Shown: positions 1-10,094, numbered from the stretch's first letter. The stretch is DNA of 64,000 nt from Aequorivita aurantiaca (GCF_030410135.1 NZ_JAUGQQ010000004.1:181611-245610); one strand, 5' to 3'. Made by a program: numbers and translations. The notes: a model not told the origin generated them from the letters alone.

Positions 1-2115
1 CAAATTCCCACCAATGTTTGTGTAATTGAAAAGATTGAAACTAAAATAGGTCAGGTTGTAACTGTGCGAAAGCGAATTCTGAAGATCCCTATTTCCGCGG
101 AAAAGCTGATTGTAATTGTTGAAAACATAGGCCTGGGCATAATTATTTACATCAGTATATTGTGATGTGATTGCATAATTAAACCGAAGATTTTCGCTCT
201 TTTTCATTTCCCAAACCACATTTAAATCCGGCAAAACCATCCATTCGTTTTGGATTGAAGTTGTTCCCAATTGGTCATTTTTCAGGTTATAATTGTGAAG
301 CGTGAGGCCTGGCGTAAAAATAAATTTTCCACTTTTCAGTTTATAGTGCAGGCCGAAAAAGGCATCGGTAAAAGAATAGGTCACATCGTTATTGAAATCA
401 TCGGCTTCAAAATTATTTCTGCTGCCATTGTCCAAAATTTGAAAAATACCCGAATTGAATTCTTGGTTGCTGTAAGTGGCCCCAACCGTAAAATTAAGAT
501 TGCTCAAATTATTGAGAACATAATAATAATCAACCTTTGCGTCCAACTTGTTGCTCTTTACATTCTTGTTTTGGTTAATATTGTACCGATCCTCACGTTC
601 CAAAGGATCGAAAATATCGGCATCAATATTAAAGGGATCGGTTTCATCAATTACCGTAAAAACGCCGCGAAAGGGAATATTATCCTGCACCGCTTGATAA
701 AAAGGATCCTCATTTTGGTACAAATGCTGCACAGCAGCCGCAAAAATGTTTTTGTCATTTAGTGTATAATATGCATTAACATTTTGATTTATGGAGAAGG
801 GTTCGTTCTTCTTTACTTCGGAAATATCGTTTTGATCGTTCCCGACGGTGGAAATTAAAAAATCATTCTCCGATTGCTTTGAAGTTTTGATGATCGCGTC
901 ATAATCCAATTGAAAATTAGTGTTCGGTTTATAGTTCCCGCTCAACTTGAGCATTCCCAATTGGTTGCGCTGATTGTTTTCCGAATTCGTTTTTTCAATT
1001 ATCTGGGTTGTGGTATATTCACGAAGGCTGTGGTTTACTATGTTTGTTTTATTGTCGCTCAGAATTCCGAAGCCGCTGACATCCAATTTATCGTTCACGG
1101 TATAACTGAAATTGGCCGCTATAAATTTTGCATCAATACTTTTTGCACGGTCATTTTGGGAAACCGCAAACCCGAGATCGCTATTGCTGATATTAAAATT
1201 TGTCCCGCCGCCCTTGTTAAAATTCTTGAAACCCCCAGTAAAGTTGAAATAATCACGAAATGTGAACGGCACTTCCCCAATATTGTTGAAATCGGTAATA
1301 ATGTTGATGCTATATTTTGGACTGTAATAAAATAGCTTCGGATGCACTAAATATCTACCGTTTTCCTCGCCGTACTCATCTGCCAAACCCGCTCCCGCAG
1401 TCACTTCCCCGAACCAGAAATTCTTTTTTCCTTCTTTTAGCTTTATGTTTATTGCCACATTATCGCGGTCGTTACCGAGGCCTCGCATTTGGTCCACTTC
1501 ATTGTAATTCCGAAGCACTTCCACTTTATCCACCGCATCGGCGGGAATATTTTTGGTGGCCAACTTGCTGTCCCCGTCAAAAAAATCCTTCCCCTCAACC
1601 ATGACTTTTGAAACTGTCTTTCCCTCAACTTGTATTTCGCCCTCATCGTTCACTTCAACGCCCGGAAGCTTTTTCATCACATCGCCCAACTTTCGTTCGT
1701 CGCCATTCGTGAAACTGTCGGCGTTGTAAACTATAGTATCGCCTTTAACGGTAACGGGCATTTCGTAAACAATTTCCACATCATCAAGTTGATTTTCTTG
1801 CGGATTTAAAATGAAATCCAATTCCATATTTTCGGCGTTTTGGGGAACATTCACGGTTTGATCCTTAGTTTCATAACCCAAAAAACTAGCGCGCAAAATA
1901 TAATTGTTTCCCTTTGGAAGATCGAGTTGGTAACGCCCTTGGTAATTTGTAATTCCGTAGGATTCGGTCTCGCCGGAAGATTTTATGCTGGCAATAACAT
2001 TGGCAAATTCCAGTGGATTGCCGATGCTGTCCTTAATTGTGCCTTTCACTTTGATGCTTTGGGCGGAAAGGGAAAAAGAGAATAGAAAAAGAAATAATAT
2101 AAAAGGTTCTTTCAT
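1..2115 (-). CDS. TonB-dependent-receptor-like outer membrane protein (3' end cut by window edge)
   Basis: The reverse strand is open from an ATG at 2113-2115 to the window edge, about 705 codons, and the C-terminus is missing. The protein begins with a signal peptide (MKEPFILFLFLFSFSLSAQS). A carboxypeptidase-regulatory-like beta-sandwich domain follows (about residues 20-105: VKGTIKDSIGNPLEFANVIA), then a plug-like domain (GDVMKKLPGVEVNDEGEIQV, about 130-230), then a long stretch of Asn/Tyr/Phe-rich beta strands expected of an outer-membrane barrel. This is the architecture of Bacteroidota outer-membrane proteins with an OMP_b-brl_3-type barrel. The substrate cannot be read from sequence. 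The next gene upstream on the same strand encodes a GLPGLI protein, a common partner in flavobacteria, so the two probably act together at the envelope. Confidence 0.88.
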   Translation of the reverse strand, partial: MKEPFILFLFLFSFSLSAQSIKVKGTIKDSIGNPLEFANVIASIKSSGETESYGITNYQGRYQLDLPKGNNYILRASFLGYETKDQTVNVPQNAENMELDFILNPQENQLDDVEIVYEMPVTVKGDTIVYNADSFTNGDERKLGDVMKKLPGVEVNDEGEIQVEGKTVSKVMVEGKDFFDGDSKLATKNIPADAVDKVEVLRNYNEVDQMRGLGNDRDNVAINIKLKEGKKNFWFGEVTAGAGLADEYGEENGRYLVHPKLFYYSPKYSINIITDFNNIGEVPFTFRDYFNFTGGFKNFNKGGGTNFNISNSDLGFAVSQNDRAKSIDAKFIAANFSYTVNDKLDVSGFGILSDNKTNIVNHSLREYTTTQIIEKTNSENNQRNQLGMLKLSGNYKPNTNFQLDYDAIIKTSKQSENDFLISTVGNDQNDISEVKKNEPFSINQNVNAYYTLNDKNIFAAAVQHLYQNEDPFYQAVQDNIPFRGVFTVIDETDPFNIDADIFDPLEREDRYNINQNKNVKSNKLDAKVDYYYVLNNLSNLNFTVGATYSNQEFNSGIFQILDNGSRNNFEADDFNNDVTYSFTDAFFGLHYKLKSGKFIFTPGLTLHNYNLKNDQLGTTSIQNEWMVLPDLNVVWEMKKSENLRFNYAITSQYTDVNNYAQAYVFNNYNQLFRGNRDLQNSLSHSYNLTYFSFNLFNYTNIGGNL

Positions 2116-2139
2116 ATTTTATGTTGGTCAAAAAACTTC

Positions 2140-2187
2140 TCGACTGCATTCGAAGAAACAGTCATTGGGCCGGGCAAATGCAGTCGA
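2140..2187. repeat. Inverted repeat between receptor and GLPGLI genes
   Basis: The arms TCGACTGCATT (2140-2150) and AATGCAGTCGA (2177-2187) are perfectly complementary over 11 bp, with a 26-nt loop. Each arm resembles the TCGACTGCGCTCGA-type palindromic repeat also seen near 12.8 kb and 19.9 kb. It lies in the 84-bp gap of a co-directional gene pair and could be a dispersed repeat, an mRNA processing or stability hairpin, or an attenuator. There is no T-tract on the minus strand that would make it a standard terminator. Confidence 0.7.
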
Positions 2188-2199
2188 AACCTAATCTTT

Positions 2200-3081
2200 T
2201 TATCCGCCGAATCCACCGCCACGGCGGCCATTCCCACCACTATTTTGGAAATTTTCCCGTAACTCTTCCGTTTTTTCCTTTACAATTTTATTGTATTCCT
2301 CGCGGGTGACTTCCATTCCTTTTTTTGGAGGCTCAATTGTTTCGGCATCTTTTGGGTTCATAACTATTTTGGAACATAAAAGCGTGGTTCGGTAAACGTT
2401 CAATTCCAAAATCAGTCCGGGCAGTCCGGCATATTCCCCCGGCCCGTTGCTTACCGGAATCTGTGGCGTAAACCAAGCCGTAACTTCAATTTCCTCCGGA
2501 ATTTCAATCATATCCATTGGGTCTTGCAACTGTGCTGAATCCTTTTTCACTCCAGAATTTTCCTTTTCATCTTTCTTTTTTGGGCGCGCCATGCTGAAAT
2601 CGTTCGGGTCAACTTTCTTTATCGCAGTGGCCTTAAAGGCAATGTATTGCCCGATAGGTTTGGATTCCTTTGTAATTCGCCAATCCAACGTTTTAATGGA
2701 ATCGGTTACCAAAAATTGTTTTCCGAAGAATTCATTTTCCTCAATTATTTTACCGGATTTTAGATTTTTATATTGCGCACCTGGGGTGTAGCTGTTCAAC
2801 ACCATTTTAAACCTGGGATTCATGGGCGTTGCGTCCAGTTTTTCTTCTTCCTTATAAAGAGATTCTTCTTTATTGAAGGTAAGAATGTAGGTTTTTTCCA
2901 GCGTGCTCTTCATCATTTGGGAAATTGTTTTCTTCATTTCCTCGGTCATTTCACCTCTGCCACCGCCTAGAGCGTCAAGATCTACGGTAGTTTTGGATTG
3001 ATAAAAAGCTTGGCCGCTAATGTTCTGGGCATTAATTCCGAAAGAGATAAAAAGTAGAAAAATTAAAATGTATTGATACAT
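2200..3081 (-). CDS. GLPGLI family protein
   Basis: This 293-aa secreted protein carries the signature that names the family (GPGEYAGLPGLILELN, about residues 208-223). The frame is open to 3147, but I choose the ATG at 3079-3081 because it starts a clean signal peptide (MYQYILIFLLFISFGINAQ). GLPGLI proteins are Bacteroidota-specific, are thought to be periplasmic or envelope-associated, and have no established biochemical role. Genes for them often sit beside TonB-dependent receptors, as here. The C-terminus ends in a Gly/Arg-rich tail (NSGGNGRRGGGFGG), and a second short Gly-rich stretch lies near the mature N-terminus (LDALGGGRGEM). It is probably co-transcribed with the receptor gene downstream. 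Confidence 0.9.
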   Translation of the reverse strand: MYQYILIFLLFISFGINAQNISGQAFYQSKTTVDLDALGGGRGEMTEEMKKTISQMMKSTLEKTYILTFNKEESLYKEEEKLDATPMNPRFKMVLNSYTPGAQYKNLKSGKIIEENEFFGKQFLVTDSIKTLDWRITKESKPIGQYIAFKATAIKKVDPNDFSMARPKKKDEKENSGVKKDSAQLQDPMDMIEIPEEIEVTAWFTPQIPVSNGPGEYAGLPGLILELNVYRTTLLCSKIVMNPKDAETIEPPKKGMEVTREEYNKIVKEKTEELRENFQNSGGNGRRGGGFGG

Positions 3082-3240
3082 ATTATATGATTTTGAAGTA
3101 TGTTGATTTTTAGAAATGTTTAAAAATAGAATATTTTGTTTGAACAAAAGTACGAGTTATCCTTAAGATGAACCAAGGTACAATCTGTTACATTATTTTC
3201 CGTTCAAATAGTTCGTCCCATTTTGTAACTTGCCATCATC

Positions 3241-4041
3241 ATGAAACAGCTTTTCCTTCTCCTATTATTTTTTTGCCAAATGGGCATTTCCCAAAGCCTA
3301 ACTCCGGTAAGTAAAATTCCGTTTACTGCCGATAGATTCATTGGTTTGGATAATTATAAAAACAGCTATTTCATTCGGGATCGGGTGCTTCAAAAACAAG
3401 GACCGGACGGACAATATAGATTTAACGATTTGCAACTTGGGCGAATTACTTCCGTAGATATCATCAATCCGCTAAAGGTGGTGGCTTTTTTTCAGGATAC
3501 GAACACTGTGGTGTTACTGGACAACAACCTCAACGAAATTGAACGTATAAACTTCAATAACCTGCCGCAATTCTTAAACGTGAGCACTGCGACAAATGCG
3601 GGCAGCAACAGCCTTTGGCTTTTTAATGTGGACACACAACAATTGGAACTTTACAATTATGGCTCAAAACTGCAAACCGTGGTTTCGCAACCGTTTCCGG
3701 GGAAATTGATTTCGCAGGCGAGCAATTTTAACTATTGCTTTACGCTGACCGAAAAGAAATTACGCGCATTTAATAGTTACGGAAGCATATTGAATGAAAT
3801 GGATTCGAATGGGTTCGAAAAAATAATTCAGCAGAACGAAAACGTGGTTGCCTTAAAAGAAAATGAACTGTTTTACTTGCCAGATTTCGCAAGGCGAAAC
3901 GACGCAGTTTCTCACGAAATAACCAAGCTTCCAATAACTGAAATAAGCATTAAAGACTTGCAGCTTACCAATGATTTCCTTTATATTTATGACGGCGAAA
4001 ATTTGCACACTTTTAAACTAACCCTCCCAATTAAAGAATAG
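3241..4041 (+). CDS. Secreted protein of unknown function, propeller-like
   Basis: A 266-aa protein with an N-terminal signal peptide (MKQLFLLLLFFCQMGISQS). The mature part consists of repeated short beta-strand units with hydrophobic/aromatic alternation (for example NSLWLFNVDTQQLELYNYG), which suggests a beta-propeller. I recognise no catalytic motif. The stop codon lies 2 nt before the start of the deoxynucleoside kinase gene, so the two are probably co-transcribed and may be translationally coupled, although an envelope protein and a cytosolic kinase have no obvious shared job. Flavobacterial genomes carry similar proteins annotated as hypothetical, and I cannot assign a role. Confidence 0.75.
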   Translation: MKQLFLLLLFFCQMGISQSLTPVSKIPFTADRFIGLDNYKNSYFIRDRVLQKQGPDGQYRFNDLQLGRITSVDIINPLKVVAFFQDTNTVVLLDNNLNEIERINFNNLPQFLNVSTATNAGSNSLWLFNVDTQQLELYNYGSKLQTVVSQPFPGKLISQASNFNYCFTLTEKKLRAFNSYGSILNEMDSNGFEKIIQQNENVVALKENELFYLPDFARRNDAVSHEITKLPITEISIKDLQLTNDFLYIYDGENLHTFKLTLPIKE

Positions 4042-4043
4042 CT

Positions 4044-4658
4044 ATGCACGTTGCAATTGCAGGAAACATTGGTTCCGGAAAAACTACCCTTACGCGTTTA
4101 TTGGCAAAACATTACAAATGGCAAGCCCATTATGAGGATGTGGAGGACAATCCATATTTGGATGACTTTTACAACCAAATGGAACGCTGGTCCTTCAATC
4201 TGCAAATCTATTTCTTGAACAGCCGCTTCCGTCAAATATTGGAAATTCGTGAAAAGGGAAAAAGTGTAATTCAGGACCGGACCATTTATGAGGATGCATA
4301 CATTTTTGCGCCCAACCTACACGCGATGGGGTTGATGACGAATCGGGATTATGAAAACTATCGCTCTCTTTTTGAACTAATGGAAAGTGTGACCGAAGGT
4401 CCAGATCTTTTAATTTATTTACGAAGCTCTATTCCAAATTTGGTAGATCAAATCCATAAACGCGGTCGCGATTACGAAAACTCTATAAGCATTGATTACC
4501 TAAGCCGCCTGAATGAGCGTTACGAGGCATGGATACACGGTTATGATAAAGGCAATCTCATTATTTTTGATGTGGATAACATAAATTTTGTGGATGATCC
4601 CGAACATTTAGGACAGGTAATAAATAAAATAGACGCTGAACTGCACGGACTGTTTTAA
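4044..4658 (+). CDS. Deoxynucleoside kinase
   Basis: This 204-aa cytosolic enzyme phosphorylates deoxynucleosides (deoxyadenosine, deoxyguanosine or deoxycytidine) to monophosphates with a nucleoside triphosphate, in the deoxynucleotide salvage pathway. The P-loop is GNIGSGKTT (residues 7-15). The DRT motif (78-80) followed by Glu83 matches the DRS/ERS segment of the dCK/dGK family that positions the catalytic base and sugar. The Arg-rich lid is HKRGRDYE (138-145). Length matches bacterial dAK/dGK enzymes. Substrate preference cannot be decided by eye. It follows the secreted protein gene at a 2-nt gap and converges on the MgtC-type gene. Confidence 0.93.
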   Translation: MHVAIAGNIGSGKTTLTRLLAKHYKWQAHYEDVEDNPYLDDFYNQMERWSFNLQIYFLNSRFRQILEIREKGKSVIQDRTIYEDAYIFAPNLHAMGLMTNRDYENYRSLFELMESVTEGPDLLIYLRSSIPNLVDQIHKRGRDYENSISIDYLSRLNERYEAWIHGYDKGNLIIFDVDNINFVDDPEHLGQVINKIDAELHGLF

Positions 4659-4674
4659 AGAAGGAAAGGTAACT

Positions 4675-5937
4675 TTAGAAATGCCAGCCTTCAGGCCAAA
4701 GCCACATCAATAAAAGGCCCGCCGCTATTGAAAGCACCATTGCGCCGCCCAACCACTTTGCCAATTCCTTACTTCCCAAAATGGCAGCAAGCACAATTTT
4801 AAAGGCAAAATTGGCCAGCACTCCAGTCATTATCAATCGCCACCCCAGCTCAGTTCCCAAACCGCCTTTAATGGATTGCGCGAGTGAAAGGGTGATTGCA
4901 TCCTTTTTTGCAAGTCCCCCCACAATGGAAACTATGTATAGGCCACTATTGCCAAATTCCTCCTCCGTATAGGCAACGGCAAGTAAAATAAGCGCGTACA
5001 GAAGACCAAAAATAAAAGCACTTTTAAACTGCGCAGGATTTTTAGGTTCGGGCATTTCTTCTTCATTTTCCTCTTTTGAAATGGTATAGAAAAGAATAAT
5101 GGAAAGTACCGACATAAAAACAAAAAGAATTAGAAACGGCACTATTAAGGCCGGCAATTTTTCTGGAACCACAATTCCTATTTCAACAATAACCCGAATA
5201 ATGGAAACGGTGACAGCGGCCATAATAACAAAGGCCGACATTTTGCCAAGGGCCTTATTGCTTTTTGAATTTCGCGCATAGCTAACCGTTGTTGCGGTAC
5301 TACTGATTACACCTCCTAAAATTCCGTTGGAAATCATCCCTGCTTTTTTGCCCACCCACTTGTAAACAAAATATCCCAGAATGCTGATTCCAACAATAAG
5401 GGTTACCATGAGCCAGATTTCCCGAGGGTTTAGGACATTTAAGGGGCCAAAAGTTTTATCGGGAAGTATAGGAAGAATGACCAGTGATATGCCCACAAAG
5501 GTCATAATTGCTGAAATATCCTTTTCCTTCAATTTGTCAATGAAATTGTGGAGCGTTTCCTTCACATAAAGGAGCACAGCGAGCGCGCCACCAACAACTA
5601 CGGCTATAAACTGATTGCCCAAAACGAGATAAGAACCAATTGCAAACATCAGCAATACCGCTACTTCGGTGGTTTGACCCACGTTTGTATCGGGCTCCTT
5701 CTTAGCTTTTAGATAATTTGCCATTAACATCAACGCCGTGATGGCAATCCCGAAACAGGGCAAAATAAAAGCATTTTCAAAATCTCGAGTAAGAAAACCG
5801 GCAAGAACGCCCAAAATGGAAATAAGGGTAAAGGTCCGCACGCCAGCCATTTCGTGGTCTGATTTCTCACGTTGAAGTCCAACAAGAAGCCCAAGCCCAA
5901 AGGCGATGCCCAATGTAATTAAATCCGGATAGTTCAT
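4675..5937 (-). CDS. MgtC/SapB and DUF4010 domain membrane protein
   Basis: A 420-aa integral membrane protein. Residues 1-140 form an MgtC/SapB-like domain with several helices and the conserved charged segment GLLVGLQREKSDHEMAGVRT. From about 180 to the end it matches the multi-helix DUF4010 type (GILGGVISSTATTVSYARNS). MgtC-family proteins are linked to Mg2+ limitation and membrane energetics, but the DUF4010 fusions are uncharacterised and a transport role is only inferred. It lies downstream of the pyrophosphatase gene on the same strand, separated by a terminator hairpin, so it probably has its own promoter. Confidence 0.85.
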   Translation of the reverse strand: MNYPDLITLGIAFGLGLLVGLQREKSDHEMAGVRTFTLISILGVLAGFLTRDFENAFILPCFGIAITALMLMANYLKAKKEPDTNVGQTTEVAVLLMFAIGSYLVLGNQFIAVVVGGALAVLLYVKETLHNFIDKLKEKDISAIMTFVGISLVILPILPDKTFGPLNVLNPREIWLMVTLIVGISILGYFVYKWVGKKAGMISNGILGGVISSTATTVSYARNSKSNKALGKMSAFVIMAAVTVSIIRVIVEIGIVVPEKLPALIVPFLILFVFMSVLSIILFYTISKEENEEEMPEPKNPAQFKSAFIFGLLYALILLAVAYTEEEFGNSGLYIVSIVGGLAKKDAITLSLAQSIKGGLGTELGWRLIMTGVLANFAFKIVLAAILGSKELAKWLGGAMVLSIAAGLLLMWLWPEGWHF

Positions 5938-5995
5938 AGCAAGGCCTAAGATAGGGAAATTTCAGTATTCAATATTCACAACTCATTATTCAGAA

Positions 5996-6032
5996 TAAAA
6001 AAACCTGCAAGTTTCTGGGAAGCCTGCAGGTT
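5996..6032 (-). terminator. Rho-independent terminator after hppA
   Basis: Read on the minus strand, AACCTGCA (6025-6032) pairs with TGCAGGTT (6002-6009), and the 3' arm runs into a run of T residues. This is a standard intrinsic terminator 30 bp downstream of the pyrophosphatase stop codon. Confidence 0.8.
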
Positions 6033-6061
6033 GGAACTTAATTTTTGTATTTGGAAATTTG

Positions 6062-8551
6062 TTATTCCTTATCCTTAATCTTAATTTTTATTCCGTCAAC
6101 ATCTTTCAACTGGGCGCGTACTTCTTCTTCGGTTCCTGTGAAAGTTTTTGTTTCGGTTGTTTCTACGCCGTCAACCGTTCTAATTATGGTCACATTTGCT
6201 GTTACCCGATCGTTGTTTTCATTCTTCAACATTTCCACAGTTGTTTCAGTTTTATTCTTTAAATCGCGACCTTCTTCAATTGTGGAACCAGATTCGATAT
6301 ATTGAATTTGCTTGTCAGTGAGAATTGTTTTGTTTCCTTCGGCATCAATGAAATATGAAATTGGCGCTTCGGAATCTTTCGGCGGAACATTCACATCGCC
6401 GTGGTTTCCAAGAATTGGCGCGATTACCAAACCAACCAAACAGGTAAGTTTAATCAAAATATTCATAGATGGCCCTGAAGTATCCTTAAAAGGATCACCC
6501 ACAGTATCCCCGGTTACAGCTGCTTTATGGGCATCGCTTCCTTTATAGGTCATTTCGCCATTGATCATTACACCAGCTTCGAAAGATTTCTTCGCGTTAT
6601 CCCAAGCACCACCGGCGTTATTTTGGAAAATAGCCCACATTACCCCGCTCACACAAACACCGGCCATATACCCACCAAGTGGTTCAGCACCGAAAAGAAG
6701 ACCAATAATAATAGGAGTAATAATGGTAATCAATCCCGGAAGAAGCATTTCCTTCAAGGCAGCTTTTGTTGAAATATCAACACATTTTGCATATTCTGGT
6801 GTGCCGGTTCCTTCCATAATTCCTGGAATTTCACGGAATTGACGACGCACTTCCTGCACCATTTCCATCGCGGCCTTTCCTACGGATTTCATTGCCATTG
6901 CAGAGAAAACCACCGGAATCATTCCACCTACGAATAACATTGAAAGTACGTCTGCGCGGAAAATGTTAATACCATCAATTCCGGTAAATGTAACGTAAGC
7001 AGCAAAAAGAGCTAAAGCAGTCAACGCTGCGGAAGCGATTGCGAACCCTTTTCCAACAGCTGCTGTAGTATTTCCAACGGAATCCAAAATGTCAGTACGT
7101 TCACGCACGTGTGGTTCTAGTTCGCTCATTTCGGCAACACCACCCGCATTGTCTGCGATTGGACCGAAGGCATCAATGGCAAGCTGCATAGCCGTAGTAG
7201 CCATCATTGCGGAAGCGGCCAAGGCAACTCCGTAAAAACCTGCAAGTTCGTAAGAACCATAAATCGCAGCGGCAAATAAAAGTACCGAAGCGAAAGTTGA
7301 GTACATACCAACAGCAAGACCTGCAATAATATTGGTTGCAGCACCGGTTGAGGAATTTTTAACGATATCAAGCACCGGTTTTTTACCGAGACTTGTATAA
7401 TAAGCGGTTACGAAAGAAATCAAGGCGCCCACGGCTAGACCGATACACGCTGCCCAGAATACATTTATGGAAGCGATGGTTTTGTAGCCTTCGCCGAAGA
7501 ATTTCATATTCATTGTTTCTGGAAGCATCCAGTCTATCAAGAAATAACTTGCAATAAGCGTAATGATTATCGCCGCCCAGTTTCCAGTGTCCAAAGCTTT
7601 CTGAACCTGGCTTTCGCGGGCTTCGTTGTTTTTTATTTTCACAAAGAACGTCCCAATGATTGATGCCAAAATACCAACACCTGCAATTACAACTGGCAGA
7701 AGAATTGGCCCCATATTGTTGAAACCATCCGTAAACGGAATGTCCAATGACATATCACGAATTACGTAATTACCCAACACCATTGCGGCAAGAACGGTAG
7801 CAACATAACTTCCGAAAAGGTCAGCACCCATCCCGGCCACGTCACCAACGTTATCACCAACGTTATCGGCAATTGTAGCAGGGTTACGCGGGTCATCCTC
7901 TGGGATTCCAGCTTCAACCTTACCTACAAGATCGGCACCCACATCGGCTGCTTTCGTATAAATTCCACCACCCACACGGGCAAAAAGTGCAATACTTTCG
8001 GCACCAAGCGAGAAACCTGCAAGGGCTTCAAGCACGATGGTCATTTCATCATAAAAATTAACGGGATCGGTTCCTATAAATTGACCTATAAAGAAAAGGA
8101 AGAACAAGCTCAAGCCCAACACTGCAAGTCCGGCAACGCCCAGCCCCATAACGGTTCCCCCGCCAAAGGAAACTTTTAATGCCTGTGGAAGACTTGTTTT
8201 TGCGGCCTCAGCGGTACGTGCGTTTGCGTCGGTTGCAATACGCATCCCAATATTTCCTGCCAAAGCTGAAAATATTGCACCACAAATAAATGCGGGAACA
8301 ATCATCCAACTAGTTGAAGGCACTATTTGCGAAACTACAAAAAGTAAAACGGCGGCTATTATTGCGAAAATCACCAATAAACGGTATTCTGCATTCAAAA
8401 ATGCCAACGCGCCTTCTTTGATGCTTTTTGAAATAAACTGCATGCGATCACTACCAGCGGGTTGTTTTTTCACCCAGCTCATCTTCACGAGCATAAACAA
8501 AAGACCTAAAACGGCCAGTGCAATAGGAATAAATATAATGTTCTGTTCCAT
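6062..8551 (-). CDS. hppA: K+-dependent membrane-bound pyrophosphatase, probably H+-pumping
   Basis: An 829-aa polytopic membrane enzyme that couples pyrophosphate hydrolysis to ion export. The catalytic loop is present: [20 protein letters not shown], followed by EDDPRNPA and NVGDNVGD. The segment [15 protein letters not shown] has Ala where K+-independent enzymes have Lys, which predicts K+ dependence. In the next helix the usual membrane Glu is absent ([10 protein letters not shown]), while a Glu sits at position 185 ([11 protein letters not shown]). From memory, this matches the Flavobacterium johnsoniae type described as a proton pump. The family normally ends just after the last helix ([16 protein letters not shown]). 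Here about 110 hydrophilic residues follow, rich in Thr, Lys and Glu, with no match I recognise. A terminator follows the gene. Confidence 0.95.
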   Translation of the reverse strand: MEQNIIFIPIALAVLGLLFMLVKMSWVKKQPAGSDRMQFISKSIKEGALAFLNAEYRLLVIFAIIAAVLLFVVSQIVPSTSWMIVPAFICGAIFSALAGNIGMRIATDANARTAEAAKTSLPQALKVSFGGGTVMGLGVAGLAVLGLSLFFLFFIGQFIGTDPVNFYDEMTIVLEALAGFSLGAESIALFARVGGGIYTKAADVGADLVGKVEAGIPEDDPRNPATIADNVGDNVGDVAGMGADLFGSYVATVLAAMVLGNYVIRDMSLDIPFTDGFNNMGPILLPVVIAGVGILASIIGTFFVKIKNNEARESQVQKALDTGNWAAIIITLIASYFLIDWMLPETMNMKFFGEGYKTIASINVFWAACIGLAVGALISFVTAYYTSLGKKPVLDIVKNSSTGAATNIIAGLAVGMYSTFASVLLFAAAIYGSYELAGFYGVALAASAMMATTAMQLAIDAFGPIADNAGGVAEMSELEPHVRERTDILDSVGNTTAAVGKGFAIASAALTALALFAAYVTFTGIDGINIFRADVLSMLFVGGMIPVVFSAMAMKSVGKAAMEMVQEVRRQFREIPGIMEGTGTPEYAKCVDISTKAALKEMLLPGLITIITPIIIGLLFGAEPLGGYMAGVCVSGVMWAIFQNNAGGAWDNAKKSFEAGVMINGEMTYKGSDAHKAAVTGDTVGDPFKDTSGPSMNILIKLTCLVGLVIAPILGNHGDVNVPPKDSEAPISYFIDAEGNKTILTDKQIQYIESGSTIEEGRDLKNKTETTVEMLKNENNDRVTANVTIIRTVDGVETTETKTFTGTEEEVRAQLKDVDGIKIKIKDKE

Positions 8552-8693
8552 TATTCTAGTTAATTTAGATTGGTTTCAAATTTGCGACTGCAAAAATAGG
8601 TAAATTGGTTGGGTTAAAAAATATTAAATATGAAAGAAAAAAGCCCCAGCCAGCGGAAGATTCCCATTTGCTTGGCGATTGATTCTGAAAGGA

Positions 8694-10094
8694 TTAAACT
8701 TTTATCGCTTTCCACTTTCCTTTTTTAAACCAAATTATTGCGATTATCGCAATCAACGATTCCGCCAACGCGATGGCCAAAAATACCCCGAGAGGCCCCC
8801 AATCCAATACAAGTGAAACCAAATAAGCAAAGGGTAATTGAAATACCCAAAAGCAGAAAAAGTTGATGATGGTTGGCGTTTTCGTATCGCCCGCACCGTT
8901 GAAGGCCATCGTTACGGTCATTCCATAGGCGTACAGAAAATAGCCAACAGAAACAATCTGCAAACTTAGTGCGCCGTATTTCAGAACTTCGGGTTCCACA
9001 CTAAACCAACCGATAATGGTTTTTGCAAACAGCAAATAAATTATTGACACGGCAACCATAAACAATGCGTTATATTTTGCAGTTTTCCAAACGGAAGTTT
9101 CGGCGCGTTCGGGTTGATTCGCTCCCAAATTTTGTCCCACCAAAGTGGCCGCAGCATTGCTCAATCCCCACGCGGGCATCATCGTAAACATCATCACCCG
9201 AATGGCAATGGTGTAGCCGGCCAATACTTCACTTCCGAATTCACTAATAATCCGCATTAAGAAAATCCAACTGCTGGTTCCGATAATAAATTGCCCAATT
9301 CCGCCGAGGGAAACGCGAACCAAGTTTACCATTACGCCTATGTTCACTACAAAATCCTTCCACGCCAACCTAATTCTCGTGCTTCCGTAGAATAAAATAT
9401 ACAATTGGAAAATCACTGCGATTCCTCTGCCAATTGTCGTCGCGATGGCCGCGCCGGCAACACCGTATTCGGGAATCGGCCCCCAACCAAAAATAAAAAT
9501 GGGGTCCAAAATAATATTGATTGCATTCGAAAGAATGAGCGTCCACATGGCCATCGCGGCATTGCCCGCGCCTCGGTACACCGCATTTATAAGAAACAGG
9601 AGCACAATCGTAAAGTTTCCGCCAAAAAGGATTTGGGTATAGCGAAAGCCTTCATCAATCAAATCCTGTTCCGCCCCCATCAGACCAAGGATTTCCTTTG
9701 GAAACATTATTCCAATAACACTTACAATTGCGGAAACAAATGTTCCCAATAAAATAACCTGCACGGTAGCTCGCTTTGCTCCTTCCGTATCCTTTTCACC
9801 AATGCGGCGTGCAACAATTGCTGTGGCGGCCATGCTTAAGCCCACGGCCAAAGCATACACTAGCGTTATCACGGATTCGGTCAAGCCAATGGTGGCAACT
9901 GCGTTCGTACTTATTTGCGAAACGAAAGCAATATCCACCAATGCAAAAATTGATTCCATGCTCATTTCCAAAATCATGGGCACGGCGAGCAGAAAAATTG
10001 CTTTTTTGATGCTGGCTTGGGTGAGGTCAATTTCCTTGCCCGCAATGGCTTCCCTTAAAAGACTGAAAAATGATTTGATGGATTGCTTAGCCAT
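8694..10094 (-). CDS. MATE family efflux transporter
   Basis: A 466-aa inner-membrane protein with about 12 helices in two homologous halves (AVPMILEMSMESIFALVDIA near residue 35 and IGQFIIGTSSWIFLMRI near 270), typical of multidrug and toxic compound extrusion antiporters that export cationic or organic compounds using Na+ or H+ gradients. Length is normal for the family. The first 30 residues are polar and probably cytosolic. Substrate and coupling ion cannot be read. It is a single gene on the minus strand, next to but not overlapping the WYL regulator, which could control it. Confidence 0.92.
   Translation of the reverse strand: MAKQSIKSFFSLLREAIAGKEIDLTQASIKKAIFLLAVPMILEMSMESIFALVDIAFVSQISTNAVATIGLTESVITLVYALAVGLSMAATAIVARRIGEKDTEGAKRATVQVILLGTFVSAIVSVIGIMFPKEILGLMGAEQDLIDEGFRYTQILFGGNFTIVLLFLINAVYRGAGNAAMAMWTLILSNAINIILDPIFIFGWGPIPEYGVAGAAIATTIGRGIAVIFQLYILFYGSTRIRLAWKDFVVNIGVMVNLVRVSLGGIGQFIIGTSSWIFLMRIISEFGSEVLAGYTIAIRVMMFTMMPAWGLSNAAATLVGQNLGANQPERAETSVWKTAKYNALFMVAVSIIYLLFAKTIIGWFSVEPEVLKYGALSLQIVSVGYFLYAYGMTVTMAFNGAGDTKTPTIINFFCFWVFQLPFAYLVSLVLDWGPLGVFLAIALAESLIAIIAIIWFKKGKWKAIKV

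Noticed and set aside
271..1604. Plus-strand reading frames opposite the receptor gene
   Set aside because: They lie antisense to a clearly coding minus-strand frame with signal peptide, regulatory-like and plug domains; their amino-acid composition is that of a shadow frame.
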